A model generated the notes under the pieces. The model ran no database searches and had not been told where the DNA came from. It saw only the letters and a program-made list of their open reading frames with translations. The position numbers and the translations under genes were made by a program. Below are positions 25,538 to 36,100 of a stretch of 64,000 bases of DNA, piece by piece (position 1 is the stretch's first letter; every line of letters begins with the position of its first letter). The DNA comes from Armatimonadota bacterium (GTDB lineage Bacteria > Armatimonadota > Hebobacteria > CAIYQO01), in the NCBI GenBank assembly GCA_029553475.1, contig JAKPKV010000114.1:248001-312000 (forward strand), written 5' to 3'.

Positions 25538-28122
25538 TGTATGCCCTCGTCTTGCCCGATCTCGGAGATGCGGCGGTGCCGCACCCGTATACCTACCTCG
25601 TCCCGCCGCCGCTGGCGGGGGCGGTGGTGGTCGGCGGGCGCGTCACCGTGCCGTTGGGGATGCGGCAGGTGACGGGCTATGTCCTCGGCCTTTCCGAGAC
25701 CGGCGAGGCCCCGCCGGCGAAGCTCAAGCCCGTCATCGCCGTGCGCTCCAGCGCCCCCGCCTTCACCGCCGAGCAGGCGGCACTGGCCCAATGGTTGGCG
25801 GAGGAGTATCTCTGCCCGATCTCCGAGGCGCTGCGCCCCTGCCTGGTGGATCCGGGCGGGCTGTCGCCGCGGCGGCGCTGGGTCTGCGCGGAGGGCCGCG
25901 CGGTGCTGACGCTGCTGCCCGATCCGACGATGCAGGCGGTGCTGGACGACATCCGCGCCCATCCAGAGACGGACAGCCCGCGCATCGCCGCGCGTTTCGG
26001 CGCTGCCGGGGTGGCGGCGCTGGAGGCGCTGCGCCGCGACGGCTTCATCCGCCCGGCGGGGGGGAAACGCGCGACAGCGCGCGCGGTGAGCGCCGTGCTG
26101 CGCGCGCTGCCGCCCGACGCCCTGCGCCGCGTGGCCGACGAACTGCCCCCGCGCGCGGCCAAGCAGGCGGCGCTGCTGCGCTGGGCCGCCGACCACCTGC
26201 CCGGCGATGTCGCCGATCCCCAGTTCGTGCCGCTCACCGCGCCGGAAGTCGCCCGCCGCGCCGGGGTAGGGCCGGCGGTGGCGCGGGCCTGCGTGGAAAA
26301 GGGCTGGCTGCGCCAGGAGCGCGCCGCCGTGCGCCGCAACCCCTGGGAGGGCGTGTACGGGCGCAAGGCGACCCCGCCGGCGCTCACTCCCGAGCAGGCG
26401 CGCGCGGTGGCGGCCATCAGCGCGGCGGCGCGGGGCCGGGAATCCCGCTCCTTCCTCCTTTTTGGCGTGACGGGCAGCGGCAAGACGGAAGTCTTCCTCC
26501 ACGCCATCGAAGCGACGCTGGCGCTGGGCCGCCAGGCCATCGTGCTGGTGCCGGAGATCAGCCTCACCGCGCAGGCGATGGAGCTGTACCACGGGCGCTT
26601 CCCCGGCAAGGTGGCGGTGCTGCACAGCCACCTCTCGTCCGGCGAGCGTTTTGACGAATGGGCGCGCATCGCCGCCGGCGAGGCCCAGGTGGTGCTGGGC
26701 GCGCGCTCGGCGATTTTCGCCCCCTGCCCCGATCCCGGCCTCATCGTCATTGACGAGGAGCACGAGTCCTCCTACAAGCAGGAATCGAGCCCGCGCTACC
26801 ACGCCCGCGAGGTGGCGCTGCGGCGCGGCGCGCTCCGCGGCGCCCCCGTCGTCCTCGCCAGCGCCACCCCCAGCCTGGAGACGATGCGCGCGGCGGAGCT
26901 GGGCCGCCACACGCTGCTGCGGCTGCCGGCGCGCATCGAGGCCCGCCCGCTGCCGACGGTGAAGCTGGTGGACCTGCGCCGGATGACCTCGGGCGCGCGC
27001 GTCCTCTCCGCCCCGCTGCGCCAGGCCATCGCCGCGCGGCTGGCCGCCGGGCAGCAGACCATCCTCTTCCTCAACCGCCGCGGCTTCGCCCCCGTGCTGC
27101 TCTGCGGCGGCTGCGGCCACAAGGTGCCGTGCCCCAACTGCGCGGTGACGGTGACCTACCACAAGGAGGCGCGCGCCGTCCGCTGCCATCACTGCGACTA
27201 CACCGCCCAGCCCCCCGACGTGTGCCCGGTGTGCCGGCACGTGCTCAACGCCTTTCGCGGGGTGGGCACCGAGCAGCTCGAGGAGGAGGTGCGCAAGCTC
27301 TGGCCCGCCGCGCGCGTGGGCCGCCTCGATCGCGACACCACCACCAAGAAAGGCGCGCACCGCGCCATCCTCGGCGCCTTCGGCCGCGAGGAGACGGACA
27401 TCCTCATCGGCACGCAGATGGTGGCGAAGGGGCTCGATTTCCCGAAAGTCACGCTGGTGGGGGTGATCTGCGCCGACAACTCGCTGGCGATCACCGATTT
27501 CCGCGCGCCGGAGCGCACCTTCCAGCTCCTCACCCAGGTGGCGGGCCGCGCCGGGCGCAGCGAATGGCCGGGCGAGGTGATCGTCCAGACCTATCAGCCG
27601 GAGCACGACGCCATCCGCTGCGCGGTGGAGCACGATTACGAGCGTTTTTACCGCTATGAGCTGCGCCGCCGGGGGGAGAGCGCGGCGTGCTGGCCGCCGC
27701 TGACGAACCTGGTGAACATCCTCGTCACCGGCGAGAGCGAAGCCGAGGTGAAGGCCGTCGCCGCCGCGCTGGCCCGCCGCGCCCGCGAGGAAGGCGCGGG
27801 CCGCGTCGCGCTGCCCGCCATGGCGGAAGCCGCCCTCCCCGGCCTGCTCGACTTCCTGCGCGACGGCGAACCCGCCGACGAACCCGAGACCGACCCCTTC
27901 GGCGCCGAAGCCCTGCTCGGCCGCGATATCCCCGACGGCCTGGTCGTCAACGACCCCGCCCCCTGCCCGCTGCCCCGCCTGCGCGGCCGCCACCGCTACC
28001 ACCTCGTCCTCCGCGCCCAGGACCGCGCCGCGCTCAGCAAACTCGCCCGGACCCTCCAGGCGATCACCCCGCCGAAGGGCGTGATGGTGCTGATGGACGC
28101 GGACCCGTTGTCGCTGGCGTAG
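25537..28122 (+). CDS. priA: primosomal protein N' (PriA helicase)
   Basis: An 861-aa superfamily 2 helicase that restarts stalled replication forks by loading the primosome. It shows an N-terminal DNA-binding domain (LVPPPLAGAVVVGGRV), Walker A FGVTGSGKTE near residue 310, Walker B VIDEEHESSYKQE near 407, then the zinc cysteines CGGCGHKVPCPNC ... CHHCD ... CPVC and the motif V region IGTQMVAKGLDFP. Start GTG 25537 was chosen because the TATACT box is directly upstream. It is divergent from ssrA. Length is longer than the ~730 aa of E. coli because of a longer N-terminal part and a GE-rich C-terminal insert. Confidence 0.93.
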   Translation: MYALVLPDLGDAAVPHPYTYLVPPPLAGAVVVGGRVTVPLGMRQVTGYVLGLSETGEAPPAKLKPVIAVRSSAPAFTAEQAALAQWLAEEYLCPISEALRPCLVDPGGLSPRRRWVCAEGRAVLTLLPDPTMQAVLDDIRAHPETDSPRIAARFGAAGVAALEALRRDGFIRPAGGKRATARAVSAVLRALPPDALRRVADELPPRAAKQAALLRWAADHLPGDVADPQFVPLTAPEVARRAGVGPAVARACVEKGWLRQERAAVRRNPWEGVYGRKATPPALTPEQARAVAAISAAARGRESRSFLLFGVTGSGKTEVFLHAIEATLALGRQAIVLVPEISLTAQAMELYHGRFPGKVAVLHSHLSSGERFDEWARIAAGEAQVVLGARSAIFAPCPDPGLIVIDEEHESSYKQESSPRYHAREVALRRGALRGAPVVLASATPSLETMRAAELGRHTLLRLPARIEARPLPTVKLVDLRRMTSGARVLSAPLRQAIAARLAAGQQTILFLNRRGFAPVLLCGGCGHKVPCPNCAVTVTYHKEARAVRCHHCDYTAQPPDVCPVCRHVLNAFRGVGTEQLEEEVRKLWPAARVGRLDRDTTTKKGAHRAILGAFGREETDILIGTQMVAKGLDFPKVTLVGVICADNSLAITDFRAPERTFQLLTQVAGRAGRSEWPGEVIVQTYQPEHDAIRCAVEHDYERFYRYELRRRGESAACWPPLTNLVNILVTGESEAEVKAVAAALARRAREEGAGRVALPAMAEAALPGLLDFLRDGEPADEPETDPFGAEALLGRDIPDGLVVNDPAPCPLPRLRGRHRYHLVLRAQDRAALSKLARTLQAITPPKGVMVLMDADPLSLA

Positions 28123-28215
28123 GTATTGGCAGCACAAACACTTGCGCGGGAACGCCAGTTTGTGTAAAATATGTATAGATATTGGTCGCATTGCTGTACG
28201 GGAGAGCACGGTTCC

Positions 28216-29364
28216 ATGATGGCGAAGTTCCACGACAAAGAGTTTGACTCGGAGACCCTGTTGAAGCTGGATATTTTCAGAGGGTATATCCGCCAATGGC
28301 TGCCGGTCTTCCTCTCGAAGACCAGTTATACTCGCGTCAACATCTATGATTTCTTCGCGGGACCGGGCCATGACCTTCGTGGGCGAGAAGGTTCACCTCT
28401 CATCATCATTGGTGAAGTCGAGCGCTATCTCCTTGACCCTGTCACCCCCAAAGGTGAGGGGATTACGATGACGCTCTACTTCAACGACATTGATCATGAT
28501 AACATGGAGGAACTCAGTGCAGAGATTCGACGGCGACAGAAACGCGGAAGGTATGATGTCTGCTTCCAGAGTAAAGCCTTTGCCGATGCCTTCGCAGAAG
28601 AACTCCCCATAATGCAAAAACAGGAGAGTGCAAACCTTGTCATACTTGACCAATGTGGGATCAAAGAAATTAACGGTGGCATATTCTCTCAATTAGTTCA
28701 TTCTCCTACAACGGATATTCTCTTTTTTATATCCACAACAGCCATTCGACGTTTTATCTCCGAGGACGTTATCCAGCGACATTTCCCTATTCCAGCAGAT
28801 GAAATTAGGAACGTGCCACTGTACCAAATACATCGCTTTATCTGTTCATATTATTATGAAAAGCTAATTCCGCCTGGAAAAAAATATTATCTCGCACCAT
28901 TCTCAATACGTAAGGGAAATCAACCAAATATATACGGCATCATATTTGGAAGTGGGAGCCTGCTTGGCCTCGAAAAGTTCCTCGATGTATGCTGGAGCAT
29001 AGATCCTGTAACAGGTGAGGCCAATTATAATATTGATCAGGATACGATCCGAGAAGGTCAGCTATCAATATTTGAAGAGGAGAACGTGATTCGGAAGCAA
29101 GATCAGTTTGAAAAAGACACGGAAGCGCTTCTTGCAAGCCAGATTACGGATAATCGTCCCCTCTATCGTTTCTGCCTCGAGAACGGATTCCGACCGACAC
29201 ATCTTGTTACGATCCTTCGTAATCTGCAAAGAAGTGGGAAGTTACAAGTGACTGATCCGAAAACTGGCGAACTGCTGCGGAAGGGCACGTTTCACATCTC
29301 GTGGGAGAAGTATGCAGTAGGCCATCCGTCAGCATTGTTTGAGTATCTGGGGGAATCGAAATGA
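28216..29364 (+). CDS. tcmP: three-Cys-motif partner protein TcmP
   Basis: A 382-aa protein from ATG 28216 (GGAGAG nine bases upstream). The N-terminal half resembles the TcmP family: [16 protein letters not shown], then [10 protein letters not shown], a partial methyltransferase-like loop, and an [10 protein letters not shown] motif IV-like stretch. The C-terminal third is helical with a winged-helix look ([20 protein letters not shown]). TcmP genes are found fused or adjacent to the three-Cys Gp37/Gp68-like gene that follows here; this pair is a suspected conflict or anti-phage system with unknown chemistry. The region is clearly AT-richer than priA, which points to transfer. The four last bases overlap the next gene. 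Confidence 0.75.
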   Translation: MMAKFHDKEFDSETLLKLDIFRGYIRQWLPVFLSKTSYTRVNIYDFFAGPGHDLRGREGSPLIIIGEVERYLLDPVTPKGEGITMTLYFNDIDHDNMEELSAEIRRRQKRGRYDVCFQSKAFADAFAEELPIMQKQESANLVILDQCGIKEINGGIFSQLVHSPTTDILFFISTTAIRRFISEDVIQRHFPIPADEIRNVPLYQIHRFICSYYYEKLIPPGKKYYLAPFSIRKGNQPNIYGIIFGSGSLLGLEKFLDVCWSIDPVTGEANYNIDQDTIREGQLSIFEEENVIRKQDQFEKDTEALLASQITDNRPLYRFCLENGFRPTHLVTILRNLQRSGKLQVTDPKTGELLRKGTFHISWEKYAVGHPSALFEYLGESK

Positions 29365-30077
29365 GAGCAAGCCGTATCGAGTGGACGGAATCAACCTGGA
29401 ATCCGGTAACCGGTTGCACAAAGATCAGTACAGGATGCCGGCATTGCTATGCTGAACGCATGGCCGCGCGTCTACAGGCTATGGGTCAGCCCAACTATGC
29501 TAACGGCTTTACGTTGACGTGCCATCCCCACACACTTGACTTGCCCATGCAGTGGAAATCCCCGCAAATCATTTTTGTGAACTCGATGAGCGACTTGTTT
29601 CATGATGAAGTACCACTCGATTTCATTCAAGCGGTGTTTTCGACGATGCAACGGGCTTCATGGCACCGATTCCAGATTCTGACCAAGCGTTCCGCGCGGA
29701 TGGCGGAAATCGCGCCGGTCCTCACGTGGCCTGATAACGTCTGGATGGGAGTTACTGTCGAGTCTGCAGCGTACAAGTATCGGATTGACCACCTACGCGA
29801 AACACCTGCCAACGTACGTTTCCTCTCTTTGGAACCTCTCCTCAGTCCTCTTGGCACACTCAACCTGGATGGCATCGATTGGGTCATCGTCGGCGGAGAG
29901 TCAGGGCCGGGGGCTCGACCGATGCGTGAGGAATGGGTTCTCGATATCAAACGACAGTGTAGCGCAACGCACACGCCATTCTTTTTCAAACAGTGGGGTG
30001 GGGTGAATAAAAAGAAAAACGGTCGTTTGCTGGAGGGGCGAACCTGGGATGAGACTCCGATTGCCGCGGTTGGATAA
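29361..30077 (+). CDS. phage Gp37/Gp68 family three-Cys-motif protein (DUF5131)
   Basis: A 238-aa protein with the three-Cys motif C-x6-C-x2-C (Cys19, Cys26, Cys29) in [20 protein letters not shown], then [17 protein letters not shown] and [14 protein letters not shown], the standard signatures of the Gp37/Gp68 family. The cysteines suggest an iron-sulfur, radical-SAM-like chemistry, although the spacing differs from the classic C-x3-C-x2-C. It overlaps tcmP by ATGA. Together the two form an AT-richer two-gene insertion between priA and the sugar genes. Confidence 0.85.
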   Translation: MRASRIEWTESTWNPVTGCTKISTGCRHCYAERMAARLQAMGQPNYANGFTLTCHPHTLDLPMQWKSPQIIFVNSMSDLFHDEVPLDFIQAVFSTMQRASWHRFQILTKRSARMAEIAPVLTWPDNVWMGVTVESAAYKYRIDHLRETPANVRFLSLEPLLSPLGTLNLDGIDWVIVGGESGPGARPMREEWVLDIKRQCSATHTPFFFKQWGGVNKKKNGRLLEGRTWDETPIAAVG

Positions 30078-30181
30078 TGCCGTGAAAACGCCCCACACTT
30101 CCCATCTCTCGGCAGGTCTTTCCCTCCCTGAAGGGAAATATCCATCCCGTCCCGTGACATATCCGATACCAGGAGGCGCCC

Positions 30182-31147
30182 ATGAGCACCGATAACATCA
30201 CCCTCATCAGCACCCTCGCCGGCTCGCTGCTGGAGGGGTTTTTCCCCGCCGGGTGGGATTTGGCGAAGATTGACGCCTGCTGCGGCAACCCGCCGGAGAC
30301 GGTCCTCGACCGCCAGCCGTGGTGGCACGCGGATTTCACCCCCCTCCCCTGCGCGTCGGTGAGCGATTTCGATACCATGCTCGGGCATGAGATCGCGCTG
30401 CAAATCCGCCGCACGCGCGCGGCAGGCAAAAAACTCGCGCTCATCCTCCCCGTGGGGCCGATGGGCATGTATAAGTGGGCGGTCTACTTCCTGAAGGAGT
30501 GGGGGGTGTCGTGCGACCACGTCTACGGCTTCAACATGGACGAGTGGAGCGACGGCGATGGCAACACCCTGCCGTCCGATAACCCCGGCGCTTTCCAATA
30601 CGCGATGGAGGCGGCCTTTTATGGCCCGCTGGGCGACCTCACCGTGCCGGCGGGCCAGCGCCACTTCGCGGTGAAGACGATGCTGCCCACCTACGCCGAG
30701 CGCATCGCCGCGCTGAAAGCCGACGGCGCCGAGCTGCAGGTCATCTTCGGCATCGGCCGCGTCTGCCACATCGCCTTCTGGGAGCCGCATTTCGCCGCCG
30801 AGTTCTCGTCCGTCGCCGAGTGGAAGAAACAGACCCACCGCCTGGGCGCGAAGCTGCACCCGCTCACCATCGAGCAGAACGCCATCACCAGCTTCAAAAG
30901 CCGCACCACGCTGGTGCCCTGCCGCGCCAACACCATCGGCCCCGGCCTCTTTTTGCAGGCCGACCGCATCATCGGCGGCGCCGACGGCACCCTCGGCCGC
31001 GGCATGCAGTGGCAGGGCATGAGCGTCTGGATGACCCTGCGCTACGGCCCCGATCCCTGGGTGCCCAGCACCTTCATGCCCACCCTTCCCGGCCGCCTCT
31101 TCTTCCTGGAGGAGCTGGCCGGCCCGCTGGTGGCGGAGTGTAACTGA
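30182..31147 (+). CDS. NagB-like sugar phosphate isomerase/deaminase
   Basis: A 321-aa protein of the glucosamine-6-phosphate isomerase/6-phosphogluconolactonase superfamily. It has [13 protein letters not shown] (phosphate-binding loop), [13 protein letters not shown] (catalytic Asp/Glu region) and [13 protein letters not shown], a variant of the family's GIGxxGHIAFNEP. The changed residues in the last motif and its large size suggest a different substrate from GlcN6P. AGGAGG is seven bases before the ATG. It is followed at 59 bases by a UroD-like gene, likely the same transcript. Confidence 0.7.
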   Translation: MSTDNITLISTLAGSLLEGFFPAGWDLAKIDACCGNPPETVLDRQPWWHADFTPLPCASVSDFDTMLGHEIALQIRRTRAAGKKLALILPVGPMGMYKWAVYFLKEWGVSCDHVYGFNMDEWSDGDGNTLPSDNPGAFQYAMEAAFYGPLGDLTVPAGQRHFAVKTMLPTYAERIAALKADGAELQVIFGIGRVCHIAFWEPHFAAEFSSVAEWKKQTHRLGAKLHPLTIEQNAITSFKSRTTLVPCRANTIGPGLFLQADRIIGGADGTLGRGMQWQGMSVWMTLRYGPDPWVPSTFMPTLPGRLFFLEELAGPLVAECN

Positions 31148-31206
31148 CGGTCCGGCGGGCGTGCCCGCGGAAACAATGTACCCCGCGTGGGAAAGGAACG
31201 GAAACG

Positions 31207-32190
31207 ATGACCAGCCGTGAACGCATCCTCGCCACCCTGAATTTCTCCGGGCCGGACCGCATCCCGCTCGATTGCTGGATTCTCCCGCGCTCGTGGAAGG
31301 GCCGCGAGGCGGAGTTGCGGGCGATGCTGGCGGAGCATCCGCTGGATATCGCCGGCGCGCCGTATGACAACCCGTACCTGACCATCGGCACCTATCACCT
31401 GGGCGCCTACACCGACGCCTGGGGGTGCGAGTGGCTGAACCTGGCGGAAGGGATCATCGGCGAGGTGAAAAAACCCGTCTTCGCCGATTACGCCGCCCTG
31501 CGCGGCTTCCATTGGCCGATGGCGACCCTCGACCGCGGCTGGGAGCACACCGCCGCCGCCATCGCGCAGCACCGCGACCAATTCATCCTCGGCTACGTCG
31601 GCAACATTTTTGAGCGCATGCAGTTCCTGCGCGGCACCGAGGCGCTCTATATGGACCTGGCGGAGGAGTGCGACGCGGTGTACGAACTGCGCGACCGCCT
31701 CGCCGCCTTCTATCGCGGCGTCGCCGAGCGCTGGGTGAAGTTCGACATTGACGCCCTCAATTTCAGCGACGACTGGGGCAGCCAGCGGTCGCTGCTCATC
31801 CGCCCGGAAAAATGGCGCGAGTTTTTCAAGCCCGTCTACCGAGAGCTGTTCGCCATCGCCCGCGACGCCGGAAAGCACGTCTTCTTCCACAGCGACGGCG
31901 ACATCGCCGACATCTACCCCGACCTCATCGAGATCGGCGTCAGCGCCCTCAACTCGCAGGTGTGGTGCATGGGGCTGGACACCGTCGCCCCCTACGCGGG
32001 ACAGATCACCTTCTGGGGCGAGCTCGACCGCCAGCGCCTCCTCCCCCACGGCACCCCGGCGGAGATCCACGCCGCCGCAAAACAGATGAAAGAAACACTC
32101 TACCGCAACGGCGGCCTCATCGGCCAATGTGAGCTCGACCACCTGACCTCGCTGGAAAATGCGGAAGCCTTTTTCACGGCGTGGTCGTAA
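31207..32190 (+). CDS. uroporphyrinogen-decarboxylase (URO-D) fold protein
   Basis: A 327-aa member of the URO-D/MtaA methyltransferase-type superfamily: MTSRERILATLNFSGPDRIPLD at the start, PYDNPYLTIGTY, then a FHSDGDIADIYPDLIEIG stretch and an ALNSQVW motif. It lacks the full active-site set of HemE and is one of the many URO-D homologues seen in sugar-degrading bacteria, whose substrates are unknown. Its neighbours are a NagB-like protein and a cob(I)alamin adenosyltransferase, and URO-D folds are used by corrinoid-dependent methyltransferases, so a methyl-transfer role is possible. Confidence 0.75.
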   Translation: MTSRERILATLNFSGPDRIPLDCWILPRSWKGREAELRAMLAEHPLDIAGAPYDNPYLTIGTYHLGAYTDAWGCEWLNLAEGIIGEVKKPVFADYAALRGFHWPMATLDRGWEHTAAAIAQHRDQFILGYVGNIFERMQFLRGTEALYMDLAEECDAVYELRDRLAAFYRGVAERWVKFDIDALNFSDDWGSQRSLLIRPEKWREFFKPVYRELFAIARDAGKHVFFHSDGDIADIYPDLIEIGVSALNSQVWCMGLDTVAPYAGQITFWGELDRQRLLPHGTPAEIHAAAKQMKETLYRNGGLIGQCELDHLTSLENAEAFFTAWS

Positions 32191-32232
32191 AGCTAGCGTT
32201 CGTCGTGAGCGACGCCGCGAATGCAATCGCTC

Positions 32233-32324
32233 ACACCAGAACCCGTTCGTCGTGAGGCACGTAGCGGCTTGTCCCCCGTAGCTTTAGCGAAGGGGGGAGT
32301 GCCGTCATAATGGGGACTGTCCCC
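32233..32324 (+). repeat. dispersed repeat B, copy 1
   Basis: About 92 bases starting CACCAGAACCCGTTCGT, with a CCCCCGTAGCTTTAGCGAAGG hairpin-like core shortened here, and ending in the GGGGACTGTCCCC motif at 32312-32324. A second copy is at 40721-40815, same orientation. It lies downstream of the URO-D gene. It looks like a REP element. Confidence 0.75.
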
Positions 32325-32429
32325 AGTGTGCGTGTCTGCAACCGTCAGCAACGCCGAACGCTACTCCGCTCCGCTGCGTAGCTGACTACGAACGGGATGG
32401 GTTGCTACCGGCAGCAAAGGATGATGACC

Positions 32430-32963
32430 ATGTGGTACACCGGCAAAGGTGACGGGGGGGAGACGTCCCTCTTCTTCGGGGGGCGGGTGGCGAAAGACGA
32501 CCCGCGCATCGAGGCGCTGGGGGCGCTGGATGAGGCGTCGTCGGCCATCGGGGTGGCGCGGGCGTTCGCGGCGCGCGCCGACGCGGCGCTGCTCATCCGC
32601 GCGGGGCGCGCGCTGTCGCACATCATGGGCGAGGTGGCGGCGCCCGACCCGGGAAAACTCGCCGCGCGGCTGGAGCCGGCGGCGGTGACGGCGTTGGAAG
32701 CGGAGATCGCGGCGCTGTCCGCGCCGCTGCCCCCCTTCGCCGGCTTCGTCGTGCCCGGCGACACCCCCGCCGGCGCGCTGCTCGATCACGCCCGCGCGGT
32801 GACCCGCCGCGCCGAGCGCCGCGTCATCCCCCTCGTCCGCGACGGACGAGTGAATAACCCCGCCATCCTCGCCTACCTCAACCGCCTGTCTTCGCTCCTC
32901 TACCTCCTCGCTCGCCGGGAGGACGCCGCCGCCGGCGGCAGCACGCCGGTGCGCGACGCGTGA
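32430..32963 (+). CDS. cob(I)alamin adenosyltransferase, PduO type
   Basis: A 177-aa enzyme that transfers the adenosyl group of ATP to cob(I)alamin. It shows the PduO-type start MWYTGKGDGGETSLF, IEALGALDEASSAIG, then RRAERRVIPLV and NPAILAYLNRLSSLLY, the helices that form the trimer. I chose ATG 32430 because AAAGG lies about nine bases upstream; ATGs at 32421 and 32424 are also in frame. Vitamin B12 is presumably used by a methyltransferase or mutase in this cell. Confidence 0.85.
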   Translation: MWYTGKGDGGETSLFFGGRVAKDDPRIEALGALDEASSAIGVARAFAARADAALLIRAGRALSHIMGEVAAPDPGKLAARLEPAAVTALEAEIAALSAPLPPFAGFVVPGDTPAGALLDHARAVTRRAERRVIPLVRDGRVNNPAILAYLNRLSSLLYLLARREDAAAGGSTPVRDA

Positions 32964-32973
32964 CGGCCGCGCG

Positions 32974-33063
32974 AAATTTTTTACGCGCATGGAGAGGGAC
33001 CGAGTACGATAACGAGTACGATGACGATGACGATAAATTTTTCACGCGCACGGGGAGGGACCG
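32974..33063. repeat. direct repeats around triplet-rich spacer
   Basis: AAATTTTTT ACGCGCATGGAG-type sequence (32974-33002) recurs at 33035-33063 with few changes. Between them is a run of ACGA/ATGA triplets (33003-33034) of the kind often seen as EYEY/DDDD-coding repeats. It lies between the PduO-type gene and the GH106-like gene. A related tacgaatacgag run is at about 40955. Confidence 0.6.
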
Positions 33064-33120
33064 TTTCCCGCGAGCGGAATTAACACCAGCAACGTTTACG
33101 CACCCTTCGGAGGTATCGTC

Positions 33121-36100
33121 ATGTCCCTGTCCGTCCTGCGAGAGTTCGCCGCGCCCGGCGCGGCCTATCGCGGCAAGCCCTTCTGGGCGTGGAATGGCAA
33201 GCTGGAGCCGGACGAGCTGCGCCGGCAGATTCGCGCCATGCACCGGGCCGGCCTAGGCGGCTTTTTCATGCACTCCCGCGTGGGGCTGGACACCGCCTAC
33301 CTCTCCGATGACTGGTTCGCCTGCGTGGACGCCTGTCTTGACGAAGCGAAGCAGCTCGGCATGGAGGCGTGGCTGTATGACGAGGACCGCTGGCCCTCCG
33401 GCGCCGCGGGCGGGCTGGTGACGAAAAATCCGCAATATCGCGCCCGCGAGCTGATGATGGATCTCCTGCCAAGCCCGAAGGAGCTGACGTGGGATGATGA
33501 CACGCTGGCCGCCTTCACCGCCACCGTGGCGGGCAGCCAGGCGCGCGACGTGGCGCCCATCGCCCGGGGGACCGCGCCGAACACGCTGGGGGCCGGCCAG
33601 GTGATCCTGCGCTTCCGCGTGCAGGTGCAGGGCTGCAGCTCCTGGTATAACGGCTATACCTACCTCGACACCCTCAGCCACGAGGCGGTGCGGGCCTTCA
33701 TCACGGCCACGCATGACGTGTATCGGCAGCGCGCGGGCAAGGAATTCGGCCGCGCCGTGCCCGGCATCTTCACTGACGAGCCGAACCACGGCCACAAGCT
33801 GGGCGCCGACAACAACACGTTCGATTCCCGCGGCCTGCCGTGGACGGCCACGCTGCTGACGGCCTTCACGCAGCGCTACGGCTACGACCTGCTGCCCCAC
33901 CTCGTGGAGTTGGTCTACGACGTGGACGGCCAGGCGGTCACCCCGGCGCGCTACCACTACCACGACTGCGTCACCCACCTCTTCGTGGATGCCTTCTCCC
34001 GGCAGATCGGCGCGTGGTGCGAGGAGCACAACCTGCTCTTCACCGGCCACGTGCTGGAGGAGGATTCGCTGGTGCGGCAGACGAACGTCGTCGGCTCCGC
34101 CATGCGCTTCTACGAATACATGCAGGCGCCGGGGATGGATCTGCTCACCGAGCACTGGCGCATCTTCAACACCGCCAAGCAGGTGTCCTCCGCCGCGCGG
34201 CAGTTCGGCCGCCGCTGGCGGCTCACCGAGACCTACGGCTGCACCGGCTGGGACTTCCCCTTCGCCGGGCACAAGGCGCTGGGCGACTGGCAGGTGGCGC
34301 TGGGCATCAATCTGCGCTGCCAGCACCTCTCCTGGTACACCATGCAGGGCGAGGCGAAGCGCGATTACCCCGCCGCCATCTTCTACCAGTCGCCGTGGTG
34401 GGAGCTGTACCCGGTGGTGGAGGACTATTTCGCCCGCCTGCACGCCGTGCTCACGCGCGGGACGGAAGTGCGCGACCTGCTGGTGATCCACCCGGTGGAG
34501 AGCGCCTGGCTGCGCTGCAAGAGCGGCTGGATGCAGGATGCGGAGACGTATACGCTGGATGGCCAGTTCTTCGCCCTCTGCGACACGCTGCTCGCCGGCC
34601 ACGTGGATTACGACTTCGGCGATGAAGAGCTGCTCGCCCGCCACGCCCGCGTGCGCGCGACGAATGGCGGCGCCGAGCTCGTCGTCGGCGCGGCGACGTA
34701 CCGCGCGGTGCTCGTGCCGCCGCAGCTCACCATGCGCGCCACCACGCTGGCGCTGCTCGAACAGTTCGCCGCCGCCGGCGGCACGGTGGTTTTCGCCGGC
34801 GAGCCCGCCGCCTACGTGGATGCGTGTGCGTCCCCGGCGGTGGCCGCCTTCGCCGCCGGCTGCCCGCGCGCGCCGCACGAGGGGCCGGAGCTGGTGCGCG
34901 CCGTGGAGGGCGCCTGCCGCCGGCTGTCCATCACCGACGATGCCGGCCAGGAGATCGGCGCCGCCCTCTACCTGCTGCGCGAGGACCGCGAGGCGTATTA
35001 CCTCTTCGTCTGCAACACCGGGGAAGCATTTTGCGGCAATGGGCGCGACGTGATGGACCAGCAGCTGGTGCGCGACCGGACGCTGGCCTTCCCGCAAGTC
35101 GTCATCCGCGGGCTGGGCGACGCCGCCGGCGCCCCGCTGCTCCTCGACCCGGAGCGCGGCACGGTGGCGCGCGCCGACGCGACGAAGACGGAGGCCGGCT
35201 GGGACATCCGCACCAGCCTGCCCGCGCTGGGCAGCCGCCTCTTCGTGCTGCCGAAGCGGGCGGTGGATATGGCGGACATCCCGGACCCGGAGCAGGCGGC
35301 GGAAGTGCGCACGGAGAAAATCGGCGCGCAGCGCTGGCCCATCCGCCTGTCGGAGTCGAACGTGCTGGTGCTCGACCGCGCCCGCCTGCGCGTGGGCGAG
35401 GGCGAGTGGCGCGCGGCGGACGAAATCCTGCGCGTGGACCGCGCCGTGCGGGGCGAGTTGGGCGTGGAAGCGCGCGGCGGCTCGATGGTGCAGCCGTGGG
35501 CGCGCCCAAAGGCGGAAAATCCCCCCGCGCTGCCCATCGCCCTCAGCTACACCTTCACCGCCGACGCGCTGCCCGGCGGCCCGCTGTACCTGGCGCTGGA
35601 GATGCCGCACACCTTCCGCGTCACCGTCAACGGCGTCCCGGTGGATCCCGACGCCGAGTGCGGCTGGTGGACGGATCGCTCGCTGCGCCTGCTGCCGCTC
35701 GACCCGGCGCTGGTGCGGCCCGGCGCGAACGAGATCGTCCTCGCGTGCGACTACACCCCGGCGCACCCCGGCCTGGAGATCGTCTACCTCCTCGGCCAGT
35801 TCGGCGCGGAAGCGCGCGGGGCGGAGGCGGCGATGGTCGCCCTGCCGGAGACGCTGGCCCTCGGCGATTGGACCGCGCAGGGGCTGGCCTTCTATGCCGG
35901 CGCGGTGGCGTATGAGACGACGATCACCCCGGACCTTAACGCCGGCGAGCGCCTCTTCGTGCGCGTGCCCGCCTACCGCGGCGTCGCCGTGCGCGTGCTG
36001 GTGGACGGCCGCCCCGCCGGCGTCATCGCCTGGGAGCCGAACGAGGTGGAGATCACCAGCCTCGTCGGCGACGGCCCGGCGGCCCTGCAGATCGAGGTCA

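Noticed and set aside
25177-28371. Open minus-strand frame of over 1000 codons
   Set aside because: It runs antisense through all of priA and half of ssrA and is made of Arg/Ala/Gly/His repeats; a typical high-GC shadow.
29361-30077. Classic radical-SAM enzyme
   Set aside because: The cysteine spacing C-x6-C-x2-C differs from C-x3-C-x2-C; the Gp37/Gp68 (DUF5131) family fits better.
32190-32429. Cobalamin riboswitch ahead of the adenosyltransferase
   Set aside because: The gap consists of repeat B and REP-like sequence; no B12-box-like stretch could be recognised.
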